DNA of 50,114 nt, taken from the IMG/VR virus record IMGVR_UViG_3300045993_000341, positions 1 through 50,114 of that record; one strand, given 5' to 3'. The notes below the pieces were generated by a model. The model did not search any database. It saw only the letters and a program-made list of their open reading frames with translations, and had not been told where the DNA came from. Both the position numbers and the translations under genes were made by a program. This document shows positions 24,696 to 30,520 of this stretch, piece by piece (positions within the stretch are counted from its first letter, which is position 1; each line of letters opens with the position of its first letter). This DNA comes from a virus.

Positions 24696-26259
24696 ATTTC
24701 AGTCCTATTACAAAAGTTTTGTCCAGAACATCTCGAATCTTATTCAAAATGAGCATTAGCTCGAACATTCCATTCTTGCCAAGTGGTTGGTGAGTAGCAA
24801 GTGAAAGTGCTTGTGATGTAGATGTCTGAGTGAACATTGTGTCCAATCTATATGGTCCGAGTGAGGTAGAATCCAGCAGTGTAGCAACGTAGTTGTTTTG
24901 TATGCCCATCTGATATGTGAGAAACATTGTAAGTGCATGCCCGGGTATCAATTTTGCATTTAGAGCAGAAAATGAAATAGCATTAGATCTAGAGAATCCA
25001 TCCTGCGATTGGTTCCCAGTCATCTCTGCATACTGATAGTCCGTCGATAAAGACCAATCACCTTTGGTAGTTGAAATACCCAGAGCAAAATTAGTAGACA
25101 TAGAAGTCTCTGCTATAATGTAATCATACAGCTGTTCCCGAGATATACCAGAACGAACCAAAGCCTCGTTTACTGAGTTATACGGTACCTTTGAATCAAG
25201 TAGCAGACCCAGTTGAAGTGCTTTATCACCATATAGAACTGGTGACTTCCGTTTGTCATATAGAATAAAGTAACTACCAAAATTCAGGTCATCACGAGCT
25301 TGCATGGTCACTGAGTTGATTTGTCTATATGCAATGTCATATTCAGTAATGAACGTAGTCGAGAGTCCGTTCTTGAAGTATCGAATATCAGTTCCGATGG
25401 CTTGCCGTTCAACAAATGAATCTGCTATCTGCTCATTGAAATAGACAGTGTACACTGTCGAGTCTATAAGCTGTGTTCGAGAGCCGCCAAAGAATGCTCG
25501 TTTGGTATCTGAATAGTTTAGAGCAGGTGACCCAGAAACTAATCTATACTCTACATCTGACCGAGAACCCATAGATAACTGAGCACCATCAAATTTACCA
25601 AGTATGCCAATTCCTGGATCTTGTCGACCAAGTTTTAGACCAAAATTTCTAAATGTATCTACAACCTCGACCGATGCCTGGTTTAACAGATACCGATCTT
25701 TGTCGGATTTACCCTCAACGTTCCGAATGTTTTCCTTGAAATTAATCTTCGTAGTATATTCGTCACGTTCAAACTTACCAGATGTAGATATATTTGAGAT
25801 GTAGGATCTATCGGACTCTGAGCTTATCATATATGTAGAAACAGCACCTTCTACAGTTGATGTATTTGCCACACGGGGTTTATCTGGCGACTGTGGAGCA
25901 GTATCGTGCTGTGGGTTAGCGACCTCTAGAGTAAGTAGGCGCCTTCTCATTGATTCAAGTATCTGAGAATCTGGGTACATAGCAATGTACGCTCTATACT
26001 CACCCATAGCTTTTGTGGGTTTTCCTGAGCGTTCATAAGCAACACCAATTCGTGCCTGAGCTTCTTGAGTAAATTTATTCTGTGGGAGTAGAAGGACTTT
26101 GTTTAAGATTAAGATTGCTGTGTCATAATCTTGAGCCCTGAGAGCATCTCGTGCTGTTTCCATTTGAACTGAAATGACGGAGATGTCTATATCCGGCTGA
26201 GTTTGTGAACTGGCCGCAAAAGAGATAAGTAACAATATAGTAGACAGCCATTTCCGCAT
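24685..26259 (-). CDS. Outer-membrane beta-barrel protein with N-terminal TPR domain
   Basis: 524 aa from ATG 26259. Signal peptide MRKWLSTILLLISFAASS; residues about 30-110 form TPR repeats (ARDALRAQDYDTAILILNKVL; AQARIGVAYERSGKPTKAMGEY); then a linker and about 380 residues of alternating beta strands ending in KYEF, the C-terminal aromatic signal for BAM assembly. Paired with two multihaem cytochromes it matches the logic of porin-cytochrome conduits (MtrAB, PioAB). A start at 26325 is open, but its ATG lies in a 6-bp hairpin and would bury the signal peptide. Confidence 0.75.
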   Translation of the reverse strand: MRKWLSTILLLISFAASSQTQPDIDISVISVQMETARDALRAQDYDTAILILNKVLLLPQNKFTQEAQARIGVAYERSGKPTKAMGEYRAYIAMYPDSQILESMRRRLLTLEVANPQHDTAPQSPDKPRVANTSTVEGAVSTYMISSESDRSYISNISTSGKFERDEYTTKINFKENIRNVEGKSDKDRYLLNQASVEVVDTFRNFGLKLGRQDPGIGILGKFDGAQLSMGSRSDVEYRLVSGSPALNYSDTKRAFFGGSRTQLIDSTVYTVYFNEQIADSFVERQAIGTDIRYFKNGLSTTFITEYDIAYRQINSVTMQARDDLNFGSYFILYDKRKSPVLYGDKALQLGLLLDSKVPYNSVNEALVRSGISREQLYDYIIAETSMSTNFALGISTTKGDWSLSTDYQYAEMTGNQSQDGFSRSNAISFSALNAKLIPGHALTMFLTYQMGIQNNYVATLLDSTSLGPYRLDTMFTQTSTSQALSLATHQPLGKNGMFELMLILNKIRDVLDKTFVIGLKYEF

Positions 26260-26341
26260 GGCATATTTAATGGTGGTAATGGTGAGAATCAAACTCACTT
26301 TGGGCACCGTATGAAGGTGGTGCATTATCCTAATGCTACAT

Positions 26342-26444
26342 TACCATATCTAAATACACTAGAGGAATCGAACCTCACCCGGTGCATGCTGTTCCGGTAG
26401 CTCCAAGCGTCGTTGATCAAACGATAGTGTATTTAGATATGGTA
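26342..26444 (-). ncRNA. tRNA-like unit enclosed by a 20-bp inverted repeat
   Basis: A perfect 20-bp inverted repeat (26342-26361 and 26425-26444) surrounds a cloverleaf-like core: 7 inner acceptor pairs (ATACACT/AGTGTAT), a D-arm-like CGTT/AACG hairpin and a T-arm GAGG TTCGATT CCTC. The anticodon region is long (about 34 nt) and gives no clear anticodon. There is no encoded CCA. Confidence 0.55.
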
Positions 26445-26513
26445 GGGCTCCACGGTACTGCCCCGTGTTCTTCTGATTAAAAGTCAGATATTTCACTTTA
26501 AAATTTGAACCCC
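26440..26513 (-). tRNA. tRNA-Lys(TTT) with unusual D- and T-loops
   Basis: Acceptor GGGGTTC/GAGCCCT with A73 and CCA; D-arm ATTT-TAAAGTG-AAAT has no GG; anticodon arm TCTGA-CTTTTAA-TCAGA; T-arm CACGG-GGCAGTA-CCGTG lacks TTC. Full cloverleaf but a non-canonical elbow. Its CCA overlaps the neighbouring 20-bp inverted repeat. Confidence 0.75.
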
Positions 26514-26518
26514 GTTGA

Positions 26519-26593
26519 TGGTCCTCTGCCACGGTAACGATCCGTGTTCTTCCGGGTAAGAGCCGGGAGCTTCACCATTAAAGCTTGCAGAAG
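26519..26593 (-). tRNA. tRNA-Lys(CTT)
   Basis: Acceptor CTTCTGC/GCAGAGG, A73, CCA; D-loop TAATGGTG; anticodon loop CTCTTAC; T-arm CACGG-ATCGTTA-CCGTG with A54/T58 in place of T54/A58. Confidence 0.75.
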
Positions 26594-26677
26594 AGATTGT
26601 GTATAAAAATTTCTTTTACGTGCAACCACAAACCATACAACGGGGTTCATGATTACACTAGCGTTTGCCAGTGTGTT

Positions 26678-26863
26678 TCATATAGTTTCTGTACTTTCTT
26701 TGATGTCAATATTTGCGAAGTATTCTTGTTTAAGATTTCCTCCACCTACTTTACTTAATCCTTCGATAGGATTCTTTTTGTGGCCGAAGCCGTTAACTTT
26801 TTGTCGTTTGCACATTAAGCAACCTGCACGTGCATTCTTTGGTTTACCGCGTTTGTGGTTCAT
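26678..26863 (-). CDS. Small basic protein with GCLMCK motif
   Basis: 61 aa. N terminus MNHKRGKPKNARAGCLMCK followed by GFGHKK. The RGKPKNARAGCLMCK motif recurs in small phage and bacterial proteins of unknown role. It lies inside the tRNA array. Confidence 0.65.
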   Translation of the reverse strand: MNHKRGKPKNARAGCLMCKRQKVNGFGHKKNPIEGLSKVGGGNLKQEYFANIDIKESTETI

Positions 26864-26871
26864 ATGTAATC

Positions 26872-27165
26872 CTAATGTACTAAAGCTGCCTTGAGAATTG
26901 CAATTTGCTTCCGTAGTTCTGCATTAATTTCTCGTTCCTCTTGGAGGTCATGCTGACATTGAAATGATTCATCTTTCCAAGTCTCAGTGACCGTATTCAG
27001 TAATCCTATCTGTGAATCGGAGATGGTGTCCTTCTCTTCAAGGTATTCTAATTGGTCTGCTAATTGAAGTAACAACAGAGTCATTTTGACGAGAAATTTT
27101 TCGTCAATCACTTCTGTGTTAATAATCTCCTTAGCGGTCTTTTTTAGATATTTTACGGTGATCAT
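26872..27165 (-). CDS. Hypothetical helical protein
   Basis: 97 aa from ATG 27165 (MITVKYLKKT); a TTG at 27171 is possible. Mostly helical, with a C-terminal coiled coil (LQEEREINAELRKQI). Sits between tRNA-Thr and the small basic protein gene. Function unknown. Confidence 0.55.
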   Translation of the reverse strand: MITVKYLKKTAKEIINTEVIDEKFLVKMTLLLLQLADQLEYLEEKDTISDSQIGLLNTVTETWKDESFQCQHDLQEEREINAELRKQIAILKAALVH

Positions 27166-27195
27166 ATTCAACTTTTTGTTGAATATTTAATGTTT

Positions 27196-27270
27196 TGGTG
27201 CCTATTGTAGGAATCGGACCTACGATCTCTCGCATACCAAGCGAGCGCAATACCACTATGCAAAATAGGC
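27196..27270 (-). tRNA. tRNA-Thr(GGT)
   Basis: Acceptor GCCTATT/AATAGGC, A73, CCA; anticodon arm CTCGC-TTGGTAT-GCGAG; T-loop TCCGATT (C at position 55). Confidence 0.85.
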
Positions 27271-27275
27271 TAAAA

Positions 27276-27350
27276 TGGAGGGCCGTGAGGGAATCGAACC
27301 CCCGTCTAATGCTTCGAAGGCAATAATTCTGTCCGTTGAAATAACGGCCC
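27276..27350 (-). tRNA. tRNA-Arg(TCG)
   Basis: Acceptor GGGCCGT/ACGGCCC, T73, CCA; anticodon loop CTTCGAA; T-arm GGGGG-TTCGATT-CCCTC. The D-arm is weak. Confidence 0.8.
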
Positions 27351-27355
27351 ATGTT

Positions 27356-27430
27356 TGGTACCCGAGGAGAATTTTGAAATCTCGACCTTCGCAGTGTAAG
27401 TGCGTTGCTCTACCTCTGAGCTACCCGGGC
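27356..27430 (-). tRNA. tRNA-Val(TAC)
   Basis: Acceptor GCCCGGG/CTCGGGT, A73, CCA; D-arm GCTC-AGAGGTA-GAGC; anticodon loop CTTACAC; T-loop TTCAAAA. Confidence 0.85.
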
Positions 27431-27435
27431 ATATT

Positions 27436-27509
27436 TGGTACATCGTGAAAGAATCGAACTTTCGTACTCGCCAAGTCAAAGCGGTATTCTACCATTGAAC
27501 TAACGATGC
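27436..27509 (-). tRNA. tRNA, anticodon by position GAC (Val), uncertain
   Basis: Acceptor GCATCGT/ACGATGT, A73, CCA; D-arm GTTC-AATGGTA-GAAT; T-arm GAAAG-TTCGATT-CTTTC. By spacing the loop is TTGACTT, giving GAC, but T37 is unusual and the stem has a C-A mismatch. Confidence 0.6.
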
Positions 27510-27515
27510 ATAATT

Positions 27516-27593
27516 TGGTGCGGATGGTGAGACTCGAACTCACAGAACTACTCCTTTTGAGAGAGCCGGCTTTACCAATTTGCCCACATCCGC
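27516..27593 (-). tRNA. tRNA-Leu(CAA)
   Basis: Acceptor GCGGATG/CATCCGC, A73, CCA; anticodon loop CTCAAAA; T-arm GTGAG-TTCGAGT-CTCAC; the variable region is short for a leucine tRNA. Confidence 0.8.
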
Positions 27594-27602
27594 ATAAATG
27601 TA

Positions 27603-27713
27603 TTGAATGAGCAAGATTACGAGGAGTGGACCCTGCCCTTATAGTCGTCGTTCAAGCATTTTATCTCCACAACAATGCAAGACACACCGGCCACTATCGA
27701 GGCTCTCATTCAA
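27603..27713 (-). other. Inverted-repeat-bounded non-coding unit
   Basis: 9-bp inverted repeat TTGAATGAG/CTCATTCAA at the ends, 111 nt, no ORF. No clear cloverleaf inside. Confidence 0.4.
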
Positions 27714-27717
27714 ATCT

Positions 27718-27792
27718 TGGTACCCCTGAGTGGAATCGGACCACTGTCTCTGGCTTCGCAAACCAGTATACTTTCCATTGTACTACAGGGAT
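27718..27792 (-). tRNA. tRNA-Arg(GCG)
   Basis: Acceptor ATCCCTG/CAGGGGT, A73, CCA; anticodon arm CTGGT-TTGCGAA-GCCAG; T-arm AGTGG-TCCGATT-CCACT. Confidence 0.78.
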
Positions 27793-27798
27793 AAATTT

Positions 27799-27875
27799 TG
27801 GTGCGGATGGTGGGACTCGAACCCACAGCTTACGGCTTCTAAGACCGCTGCGTTTACCAATTTCGCCACATCCGC
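27799..27875 (-). tRNA. tRNA-Leu(TAG)
   Basis: Acceptor GCGGATG/CATCCGC identical to tRNA-Leu(CAA), A73, CCA; anticodon arm GCGGT-CTTAGAA-GCCGT; T-loop TTCGAGT. Confidence 0.87.
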
Positions 27876-27880
27876 GTTAA

Positions 27881-27975
27881 AACAATTTAGGGGTGACCTG
27901 AGGGTACCGCCCCCTCTTAACTAAGTTCACAGCCTAGGTCATTACTTTTATGATAAGGCCACACCTAAATTGTCT
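27881..27975 (-). tRNA. tRNA-His(GTG) inside a 10-bp inverted repeat
   Basis: Core acceptor GTGGCCT/AGGTCAC with C73, as expected for tRNA-His; D-arm TCAT-AAAAGTA-ATGA without GG; anticodon arm CTAGG-CTGTGAA-CTTAG; T-arm GAGGG-GGCGGTA-CCCTC. No CCA (C73 then CCT). The flanks ACAATTTAGG/CCTAAATTGT extend the acceptor stem. Confidence 0.7.
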
Positions 27976-27979
27976 TTAG

Positions 27980-28054
27980 TGGCAGGGATACTAGGATTTG
28001 AACCTAGACTGACGGTTTTGGAGACCGCGATGCTGCCAATTACACTATATCCCT
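27980..28054 (-). tRNA. tRNA-Trp(CCA)
   Basis: Acceptor AGGGATA/TATCCCT, G73, CCA; anticodon arm GCGGT-CTCCAAA-ACCGT; T-loop TTCAAAT. Confidence 0.9.
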
Positions 28055-28063
28055 GTAAATCCA

Positions 28064-28216
28064 TTAAGCTGCCATTTTAGCAGCAATTTTCTTTCGCTGT
28101 TTGGTTGCCTTCAAACCCAATTTGTCCAACTGGGCCAATTGGTCCGTTGGTGACAACTTTGCCCACGCTGTATTACGAGCCACGGCCTCTGAATGCTTCA
28201 CACTTCTATCTTTCAT
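28064..28216 (-). CDS. Small basic protein within the tRNA array
   Basis: 50 aa, ATG at 28216 with a GGAG sequence upstream. MKDRSVKHSEAVARNTAWAK then LSPTDQLAQLDKLGLKATKQRKKIAAKM. Amphipathic and Lys-rich; may bind RNA. Similar tiny proteins occur in other phages (from memory). Confidence 0.65.
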   Translation of the reverse strand: MKDRSVKHSEAVARNTAWAKLSPTDQLAQLDKLGLKATKQRKKIAAKMAA

Positions 28217-28251
28217 TTGGAGTACTCCATCTAGTTAAAAATCAATAATAT

Positions 28252-28342
28252 TGGCACCCCGTGAAGGAATCGAACCTTCTAACCGTGATTCAAAGTCACG
28301 TATGCATGCCATTGCATATACGAGGAGTATGTATAACAGGGT
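28252..28342 (-). tRNA. tRNA-Gln(TTG) with an inserted hairpin
   Basis: Acceptor ACCCTGT/ACGGGGT, G73, CCA; anticodon arm CGTGA-CTTTGAA-TCACG; T-arm GAAGG-TTCGATT-CCTTC. Between acceptor and anticodon stem there are 35 nt instead of about 19, including an extra ATAC-TCCTC-GTAT hairpin. Its first 5 nt overlap the 3' strand of element E3. Confidence 0.78.
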
Positions 28343-28456
28343 CACTTTAATTGGCGGCTGCTCTACCAACTGAGCTACGTAAAAGGTTTCACACTAATAC
28401 GGTGAGACTCGAACTCACGACAGGCTGCTTGGATTTAAGTATGCTGAACTGACCCT
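28338..28456 (-). ncRNA. Y-RNA-like element E3 with a circularly permuted tRNA module
   Basis: 119 nt closed by AGGGTCA (28450-28456) and TGACCCT (28338-28344). Inside, in order: family motif GTTCAGCA; an anticodon-type 3' strand GCAGC; T-arm GTGAG-TTCGAGT-CTCAC; CGTA, a loop, TACG; D-arm GCTC-AGTTGGTA-GAGC; strand GCCGC. The T half precedes the D half, the acceptor end is closed by a loop, and the two ends of the RNA extend the anticodon-type stem. This is the layout of bacterial YrlA Y RNAs. Confidence 0.65.
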
Positions 28457-28465
28457 AAAGATAAC

Positions 28466-28525
28466 AGGATAATTTTTACGGTTTTGATTAAAAGTCAAAT
28501 GTATTTGTTTTGCTGAACTTATCCT
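28466..28525 (-). ncRNA. Y-RNA-like element E4 with a lysine anticodon-arm mimic
   Basis: 60 nt closed by AGGATAA/TTATCCT (28519-28525 with 28466-28472). Family motif GTTCAGCAAAACAAATAC, then a hairpin TTTGA-CTTTTAA-TCAAA that equals a tRNA-Lys(TTT) anticodon arm. There is no T-arm or D-arm pair. Confidence 0.5.
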
Positions 28526-28531
28526 AAATTT

Positions 28532-28621
28532 TGGCGGAGAATCAGGGAGTCGAACCCTGTAAGCTACTTTCGTAACTTTACTGATTAGCAATCAGCTGCA
28601 TTACCGTCCTGCCCATTCTCC
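28532..28621 (-). tRNA. tRNA-Ser(GCT)
   Basis: Acceptor GGAGAAT/ATTCTCC, G73, CCA; anticodon arm CTGAT-TGCTAAT-CAG type with GCT; long variable arm; T-loop TTCGACT. Confidence 0.87.
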
Positions 28622-28625
28622 ATTC

Positions 28626-29189
28626 TTACTGTAACCGAGCACGTGAGTGCTTAGGTAGATGTGCTGTAAGAAATTCCATCTGATCTGCAAGAATATTTCT
28701 ATTTGCAAGAATCAGAGCTTCTGCACGGTCAGGAATGTATGGAGCATATAGCAACGTAAGTCCTGCCTTTTCTACCGACTTGTCATCTTTATAGTTATTG
28801 CAAGGCTTGCAAGCAGTAACCACATTCATCCAAGTATTCGGACCACCTTTGGAAACAGGAACAATGTGATCCCGTGTAGCATCATGATCTCTCACGTGCG
28901 AACCACAGTAACAACAAATATGTCTGTCTCGACCAAATAGATTTCTATTGGTCAGTGGGACTGATCTATTCTTTGTACGACCAAGTGAGCGAATAGCTAC
29001 AATTGATGGCACAGACACAGTTGATTGTTCACCGGTCAGTCTTGAATTTCCACCACGGTAAATGGTTTCGTCACCAAGAGACCAAGCAATCAAATCTTTA
29101 ACTTTGTAACAAACTCCTTCTTCCCAAGTGGACCAGCGTTGTGGAATTCCAGCTGAGTCAAGAGTCAATACTAATGGATGATTTCTCAC
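28626..29189 (-). CDS. HNH endonuclease
   Basis: 187 aa. C-terminal HNH domain with CCYCGSH, RDHIVPVSKGG (about residues 110-120) and the N/H region NVVTACKPCNNYKDD; two CxxC pairs bind structural zinc. The N-terminal 85 residues are the DNA-recognition or accessory part. Position inside a tRNA array is typical for a free-standing homing endonuclease, but this family also occurs as a fixed phage gene. Confidence 0.83.
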   Translation of the reverse strand: MRNHPLVLTLDSAGIPQRWSTWEEGVCYKVKDLIAWSLGDETIYRGGNSRLTGEQSTVSVPSIVAIRSLGRTKNRSVPLTNRNLFGRDRHICCYCGSHVRDHDATRDHIVPVSKGGPNTWMNVVTACKPCNNYKDDKSVEKAGLTLLYAPYIPDRAEALILANRNILADQMEFLTAHLPKHSRARLQ

Positions 29190-29216
29190 AATGCCCGTCC
29201 TTTCTATAATTAAGTT

Positions 29217-29308
29217 TGTTTAGTGTGACAGGATTTTCACCTGCAAACCCTCCTAGCACAAGCTTTACAGCTTATCCGCCGGCATTCTAAATGTTGAACT
29301 ACACACTA
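29217..29308 (-). tRNA. Degenerate tRNA-Tyr-like unit (GTA)
   Basis: TAGTGTG/CACACTA acceptor extended by two pairs; D-arm-like GTTC...GAAT; arm ATAAG-CTGTAAAG-CTTGT with an 8-nt loop containing GTA; T-arm CAGG...CCTG with loop TGAAAAT. No CCA; extra palindromic GCCGGC. Probably a decayed or atypical tRNA; a better tRNA-Tyr lies at 31490. Confidence 0.45.
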
Positions 29309-29313
29309 AAATT

Positions 29314-29386
29314 TGGTTGCGTACCCCTGAATTGAACAGGTCCTGAGGGTTATGAGCCCACCGTGCTACCATCACACTCGGCCGCG
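29314..29386 (-). tRNA. Initiator-like tRNA-Met(CAT)
   Basis: Anticodon loop CTCATAA on a stem ending GGG/CCC, and a C1-A72 mismatch at the acceptor end: the two marks of bacterial initiator tRNA. A73, CCA; D-loop has GG; T-loop TTCAATT. Acceptor pairs 5 and 6 are also mismatched, so the stem is weak. Confidence 0.7.
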
Positions 29387-29611
29387 ATATTCATCTGCTT
29401 ACGATTATGCAGAGTATGTGTCGATACTAGAGGTACTCAGTGGAGTACTTAGTCCATACCGATTTATTCATCCGCTTACTTGATACGGAACTTAGTTTTT
29501 TGAAGGCCAAGTAGTGTAATAACGCCTACAACTTACGGATGTTAATCGGACGCCTGAGTAGCCAACAAAGCTACTCTACCGGTGACGTCAAACGGTCCTA
29601 AGGGGATCCTT
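29387..29611 (-). other. Non-coding stretch with hairpins
   Basis: 225 nt without an ORF. Visible hairpins: GTACTC/GAGTAC with CACT loop, AGTAGC/GCTACT, AGTAT/ATACT, and a short direct repeat GTAAGC-GATGAAT. No tRNA recognised. Confidence 0.4.
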
Positions 29612-29696
29612 TGGTGCAGCTGGTCGGAATCGAACCGACACGGATTTCTCCACTAGCTTCTTAGACTAGCGTGGCTACCAATTACACCACAGCTGC
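29612..29696 (-). tRNA. tRNA-Leu(AAG)
   Basis: Acceptor GCAGCTG/CAGCTGC, A73, CCA; anticodon arm CTAGT-CTAAGAA-GCTAG; variable arm TGGA-GAAA-TCCG; T-loop TTCGATT. Confidence 0.85.
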
Positions 29697-29701
29697 AATA
29701 C

Positions 29702-29798
29702 CCAATTCAAAACACACTGCCAAGAACTCCTGAGCGGTTAACCTCAGTCCTAATGTTCACACAAGAAACCACTAATGTGGGAATGTGTTTTGAATTGG
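29702..29798 (-). ncRNA. Inverted-repeat-bounded tRNA-like unit
   Basis: 15-bp perfect inverted repeat (29702-29716 and 29784-29798). Inside are a CCAC/GTGG hairpin and a CTGAG/CTCAG hairpin with loop GTTAACCG. No clear anticodon and no CCA. Confidence 0.45.
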
Positions 29799-29870
29799 TG
29801 CCCCAGGACGGAATCGAACCGCCACACCCTGCTTACAAAACAGGACCTCTACCACTAAGGATACAAGGGC
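29796..29870 (-). tRNA. tRNA-Thr(TGT)
   Basis: Acceptor GCCCTTG/CTGGGGC, A73, CCA; anticodon arm CCTGT-TTTGTAA-GCAGG; T-loop TTCGATT. Confidence 0.83.
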
Positions 29871-29876
29871 TAAAAT

Positions 29877-29951
29877 TGGTATGAGCACCCGGTTACGCTC
29901 CGGGATCTTCTGTTTGGCAAACAGATACACGAACTACTGTGCTATGCCCAT
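29877..29951 (-). tRNA. tRNA-Gly(GCC) with unusual elbow
   Basis: Acceptor ATGGGCA/TGCTCAT, A73, CCA; D-arm GCAC-AGTAGTTC-GTGT without GG; anticodon arm TCTGT-TTGCCAA-ACAGA; T-arm CCCGG-AGCGTAA-CCGGG. Confidence 0.77.
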
Positions 29952-29988
29952 GTTGTTCTTATTTTTATTCTTTAATCTAAACTACTAG

Positions 29989-30063
29989 TGGTCCGCCGTG
30001 AGGGAATCGAACCCCCGTTCGGACGTTAGAAGTGTCCTGTATTTTCCACTATACGAACGGCAG
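29989..30063 (-). tRNA. tRNA-Arg(TCT)
   Basis: Acceptor CTGCCGT/ACGGCGG, A73, CCA; anticodon loop CTTCTAA on GGAC/GTCC; T-arm GGGGG-TTCGATT-CCCTC. Confidence 0.85.
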
Positions 30064-30073
30064 ATAATATCAC

Positions 30074-30153
30074 AGGATCGTTCTCTACTTTTTGATTTAA
30101 GTCAGAACATCGAAACTGACAGCCAAATGTATTTGGTTTGCTGTAACGATCCT
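30074..30153 (-). ncRNA. Y-RNA-like element E5
   Basis: 80 nt closed by a perfect 9-bp stem AGGATCGTT/AACGATCCT. Inside: ACAG...CTGT enclosing CCAAA/TTTGG, then GTCAG/CTGAC. The CAGCAAAcCAAATACATTTG stretch is nearly shared with E4. No tRNA module. Confidence 0.55.
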
Positions 30154-30158
30154 AAAAC

Positions 30159-30232
30159 TGGTCTCGGTAGTAGGAATCGAACCTACGCTCCTTGGTCCCA
30201 AACCAAGAGTGATACCATTTCACCACACCGAG
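30159..30232 (-). tRNA. tRNA-Pro(TGG), copy 1
   Basis: Acceptor CTCGGTG/TACCGAG, A73, CCA; anticodon arm CTTGG-TTTGGGA-CCAAG; T-loop TTCGATT. Confidence 0.9.
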
Positions 30233-30248
30233 TATAATCTATTTATTC

Positions 30249-30322
30249 TGGAACACCTACTCAGAATCGAACTGAGTTCAACGGGTTTGCAATCCGCTGC
30301 CTATCCAACGGGCTCTAGGTGC
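30249..30322 (-). tRNA. tRNA-Cys(GCA)
   Basis: Acceptor GCACCTA/TAGGTGT, T73, CCA; anticodon loop TTGCAAA; T-arm CTCAG-TTCGATT-CTGAG. Confidence 0.87.
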
Positions 30323-30327
30323 ATATA

Positions 30328-30420
30328 TTAGTAAGCAGGCTGAAATAGAATGGTGCGGATTCGAACCGCCTGTTAGTTCCCAGGACATTCCATGCCCGTT
30401 TCAGTCAGGCCCTGCTTAAT
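30328..30420 (-). ncRNA. Inverted-repeat-bounded tRNA-like unit
   Basis: Outer stem AAGCAGG/CCTGCTT and inner CTGAAA/TTTCAG. Three hairpins follow: GGGCAT/ATGTCC, CCTG...CAGG and T-arm GCGG-TTCGAAT-CCGC. Cloverleaf-like, no credible anticodon, no CCA at the end. Confidence 0.5.
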
Positions 30421-30421
30421 T

Positions 30422-30513
30422 TGGCGGAGAGCAGAGGAGTCGAACCCCATCCTATTTCTAAGAACCTGGTTTTCAAGGCCAGTCGCAGGACCATCCCCGC
30501 TGCATTACTCTCC
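30422..30513 (-). tRNA. tRNA-Ser(TGA)
   Basis: Acceptor GGAGAGT/GCTCTCC, G73, CCA; anticodon arm CTGGC-CTTGAAA-ACCAG; long variable arm; T-loop TTCGACT. Confidence 0.87.
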
Positions 30514-30520
30514 ATATCTT

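Noticed and set aside
24685-26259. Barrel protein as a phage tail or receptor-binding protein
   Set aside because: It has a Sec signal, TPR domain and C-terminal aromatic residue for outer-membrane assembly, and overlaps a cytochrome gene.
26325-26329. Upstream start of the barrel protein at 26325
   Set aside because: It would place 22 residues before the signal peptide, and the ATG is buried in a hairpin; start 26259 gives a normal signal sequence.
28338-28456. True permuted tRNA gene needing splicing
   Set aside because: Acceptor pairing is only four firm pairs, there is no CCA or splice motif, and the closing stem is shared with non-tRNA elements; a Y-RNA-like reading fits better, though it is not proven.
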